Of a stretch of DNA of 9,869 bases, positions 8,004-9,869 are shown one piece after another. Position 1 is the stretch's first letter. Each line of letters begins with the position of its first letter. The translations under genes were made by a program, and so were the position numbers. Source of the stretch: Actinomycetota bacterium (GTDB taxonomy: Bacteria; Actinomycetota; Thermoleophilia; Miltoncostaeales; Miltoncostaeaceae); the NCBI GenBank assembly GCA_947451735.1, contig CANGAY010000012.1, positions 1-9,869 on the forward strand, in the 5' to 3' direction. Under the pieces are notes generated by a model, which ran no database searches, had not been told where the DNA came from, and saw nothing but the letters and a program-made list of their open reading frames with translations.

Positions 8004-8792
8004 GTGCCTGAGGGGCACACCATTCACCGCGCCGCGCGGCGTCACACCGAGCTGCTGGCGGGGCAGCAGGTGCACACCGAGTCGCCCCAGGGGCGCTTCG
8101 CCGAGGGCGCGGACGTGCTCGACGGCCACCGGCTGCTGCAGGTGGATGCCCACGGCAAGCACCTCTTCTACCGCTTCGATGACGACCTGCTGCTGCACGT
8201 GCACCTGGGCCTGTTCGGGCGGTTCAACGTGTACACGGCCGACCCCCCGGAGCCGCGGGGCGCGCTGCGCCTTCGCATGCAGGCGGGCGACGCCACGGTC
8301 GACCTGCGCGGCCCCACCGCCTGCGAGCTGATGGATGCCGATGACGAGGCGCGCCTGCTCGCGCGCCTCGGGCCCGACCCGCTTCGGGGCGACGCCGACC
8401 CCGAGCGTGCGTGGCAGCGCATCCACAAGAGCACCCGGCCCATCGGCGCGCTGCTGATGGATCAGTCGGTGATGGCCGGCGTGGGCAATGTGTACCGCGC
8501 CGAGGCGCTGCACGTGCAGCGCATCCACCCCGAGCGCGAGGGCCGGTCGCTCACACACGCCGAGTTCGACGCGCTGTGGGACACCGTCACCACCATGCTT
8601 GGCGACGGCGTGCGTGCAGGGCGCATCATCACCGTCACGGCTGAGGACGCCGGCAAGCCACGGTCACGCTTGAAGCGCGGTGAGCGCACCTATGTGTACA
8701 AGCAGTCGGCGTGCCGGTCGTGCGGTGGCGCGGTGAGCGTGTGGGACATGGCCGGCCGCCGGGCCTGGGCCTGCACGGCGTGTCAGCGCTGA
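8004..8792 (+). CDS. nei: DNA glycosylase/AP lyase of the Fpg/Nei family (Nei2 type, endonuclease VIII)
   Basis: This base-excision repair enzyme removes oxidised bases and cuts the abasic strand by beta/delta elimination. The 262-aa product starts MPEGHT, so Pro2 (Schiff-base nucleophile) and Glu3 are in place after methionine removal; Lys52 in HGKHLF is the conserved beta-hairpin lysine. The helix-two-turn-helix motif is LLMDQSVMAGVGNVYRAEAL, with Asn162 in GxGN. A C-terminal zinc finger has Cys237, Cys240, Cys257 and Cys260, with the DNA-contacting arginine region GRRAW between the pairs. SPQGRFA, DLRGPTACE and RLGPDPLR strongly recall mycobacterial Nei2 (Rv2464c type). The start is GTG, preceded by AGGGG with 6-base spacing. 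The 3' end overlaps the convergent protease gene by 10 bases in a perfect palindrome. It appears monocistronic, with its own promoter candidate upstream. Confidence 0.95.
   Translation: MPEGHTIHRAARRHTELLAGQQVHTESPQGRFAEGADVLDGHRLLQVDAHGKHLFYRFDDDLLLHVHLGLFGRFNVYTADPPEPRGALRLRMQAGDATVDLRGPTACELMDADDEARLLARLGPDPLRGDADPERAWQRIHKSTRPIGALLMDQSVMAGVGNVYRAEALHVQRIHPEREGRSLTHAEFDALWDTVTTMLGDGVRAGRIITVTAEDAGKPRSRLKRGERTYVYKQSACRSCGGAVSVWDMAGRRAWACTACQR
8783..8792. other. Palindromic convergent stop shared by nei2 and the protease gene
   Basis: TCAGCGCTGA is a perfect 10-bp palindrome. On the + strand CAG CGC TGA ends nei2 with Gln-Arg-stop. On the - strand the same letters end the protease gene with Gln-Arg-stop. 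The genes therefore overlap tail to tail by exactly this palindrome, with no intergenic space for a terminator. Confidence 0.95.
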
Positions 8793-9868
8793 GAAATTCC
8801 CTCAGGTTCGGTGTGCAGCGTCACCCCGTTGAGGTTGTCGGGACGCCAGATGCGGGCGCCCACGTCGAGCACGTTGAGCCCTGCCGGCCGTGGGCCCCAG
8901 TTGGCCGGGGCGCGGGCGACACCCGTTGGGTGCGCCGGGCTGAGCGCGATGGGCACCGTGGCGAATGACGTCGCGTCGCTGACGAATTGCACGTAAACCA
9001 TGGCCCGCCAGTTGGTGCCATTGGCGCGCACCTGCACCGGAATGCCCGTGCCCACCAGTCGCCCCGCACGCACCGAGGCGGCCACCGGCACCGCGTGGTC
9101 GAGCGCAAGCGCCGGCTCGCCGAACAGGCTGGCCCCCGTCTGGTGCTTCAGCCATGCGGCCACCGGACCGGGCTTGGCGAACACCGACGTCCGTTGCTCT
9201 TTGGGCACCCGGCAGGCATTCAGTCGTCCCCACGAGACCACGCCGATGACCGCGGACAGATCCTGCGCCACCAGTGGGCCGCCTGAGTCGCCGCCGCACG
9301 TTGCGCCATCGAGCGGCGGGGTGGTGTCGGATGGCCCGGCAGCCGTGCAGATCTCCGTGTGCGGGAACACCTTCACTGTGGCACCGATTGGCGCCTTCCC
9401 GCCGCACACGGCCGGCTTCGTCGCGACGGTCCACGCCTGCCGCAGTTCGTCAGACATCGCCTTACTGCCAGGCGTGAAGCCGTAGCCGAGCGCGGTGACT
9501 GGTGATGCCTCTGCAGGCACCTGCCGGGAGATGGCTTTCGGCGCGGTGGGAGCCGGGCTCGCCAGTTCGACCAGCGCGATGTCGCTCTGCTGGCGGCGAC
9601 CCCACAAACCCACCCAGTAGCTGCCCGGAGTGACCATGCGCCGCGCCGCGATGACCGGCTGGCCCTCCATGTTGGCGAAGCGCACCTGAAGGCCACTCGT
9701 GCGCACGTCCGCGGCGTTGTCGATGCCCTCCTCCTGCGCGCAGTGCCCGGCGGTCAGGACGTAGCGGGGCGCGATGAGGGTGCCGCCGCAGAACTTGACC
9801 AGGGTGCCCGTGCCCGTCTGGTGGTCTTCGAGTGCGACCGCCCAGGGGAACGTGCCCATGGCCACGAC
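8783..9868 (-). CDS. Trypsin-fold (S1) serine protease, secreted type, N terminus outside the window
   Basis: The frame is open to the right edge. The first visible residues, VVAMGTFPWAVAL, correspond to a point just after the IVGG-like N terminus of mature S1 proteases, so the signal peptide and propeptide lie beyond the edge. Counting from the GTG at 9865, the catalytic triad is complete: His41 in LTAGHC, Asp95 in SDIALVEL, and Ser194 in GDSGGPL. Cys26/Cys42 form the conserved histidine-loop disulfide, and VVSWG gives the substrate-binding strand. The residue matching trypsin 189 is Ala188, not Asp, so cleavage after Lys/Arg is not expected. About 120 residues follow the protease domain (roughly 240-360). 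They look beta-rich and may be a binding or secretion domain that I cannot name. It acts presumably outside the cell. The gene converges on nei2 and overlaps it by 10 bases. The start shown is the window edge, not a real start. Confidence 0.94.
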   Translation of the reverse strand, partial: VVAMGTFPWAVALEDHQTGTGTLVKFCGGTLIAPRYVLTAGHCAQEEGIDNAADVRTSGLQVRFANMEGQPVIAARRMVTPGSYWVGLWGRRQQSDIALVELASPAPTAPKAISRQVPAEASPVTALGYGFTPGSKAMSDELRQAWTVATKPAVCGGKAPIGATVKVFPHTEICTAAGPSDTTPPLDGATCGGDSGGPLVAQDLSAVIGVVSWGRLNACRVPKEQRTSVFAKPGPVAAWLKHQTGASLFGEPALALDHAVPVAASVRAGRLVGTGIPVQVRANGTNWRAMVYVQFVSDATSFATVPIALSPAHPTGVARAPANWGPRPAGLNVLDVGARIWRPDNLNGVTLHTEPEGISQR

Positions 9869-9869
9869 C

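Overview
This is a G+C-rich chromosomal window with dense genes. It suggests an actinobacterium (Actinomycetota), perhaps of a Thermoleophilia-like lineage. The grounds are the high G+C in third codon positions, frequent GTG starts, a mycobacterial-type Nei2 glycosylase, an actinobacterial-length B12-dependent ribonucleotide reductase, and two starts that fit leaderless transcripts. The class-level placement is inference. I saw no rRNA, tRNA, CRISPR array, transposase or phage gene.

Layout: (1) Positions 3-386 hold the 3' part of a gene for a protein with a C-terminal membrane anchor, followed 4 bases later by a type I signal peptidase gene (391-1110). (2) A 215-base intergenic region carries a candidate promoter and two tandem NrdR-box-like sites just ahead of nrdR (1326-1973). 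nrdR overlaps nrdJ (1963-4812), the class II ribonucleotide reductase, and a strong hairpin terminator follows at 4840-4867. This is a self-contained, probably autoregulated dNTP-supply operon. (3) Positions 5067-6425 encode a secreted protein with three 204-bp tandem repeats (SBBP/beta-propeller-like), a fibronectin type III domain and a C-terminal beta-rich domain. (4) Then come an unrecognised 145-aa protein (6528-6965), a class I SAM-dependent methyltransferase (7041-7883) and a Nei2-type DNA glycosylase (8004-8792), all on the + strand. (5) A secreted-type S1 serine protease gene enters from the right edge on the - strand and converges on nei2. The two genes end inside the same 10-bp perfect palindrome.

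The central part is a nucleotide-metabolism unit: NrdR senses nucleotides and represses, and NrdJ makes dNTPs. The flanks are mostly export or envelope functions (signal peptidase, repeat protein, protease) plus one DNA-repair gene. I did not find a convincing undescribed multi-gene system. The most notable observations are the tandem NrdR boxes that also help fix the nrdR start, the mosaic 204-bp repeats, the shared palindromic stop, an extended NrdR C terminus, and a signal peptidase with a divergent box E and two cysteines near its conserved boxes.
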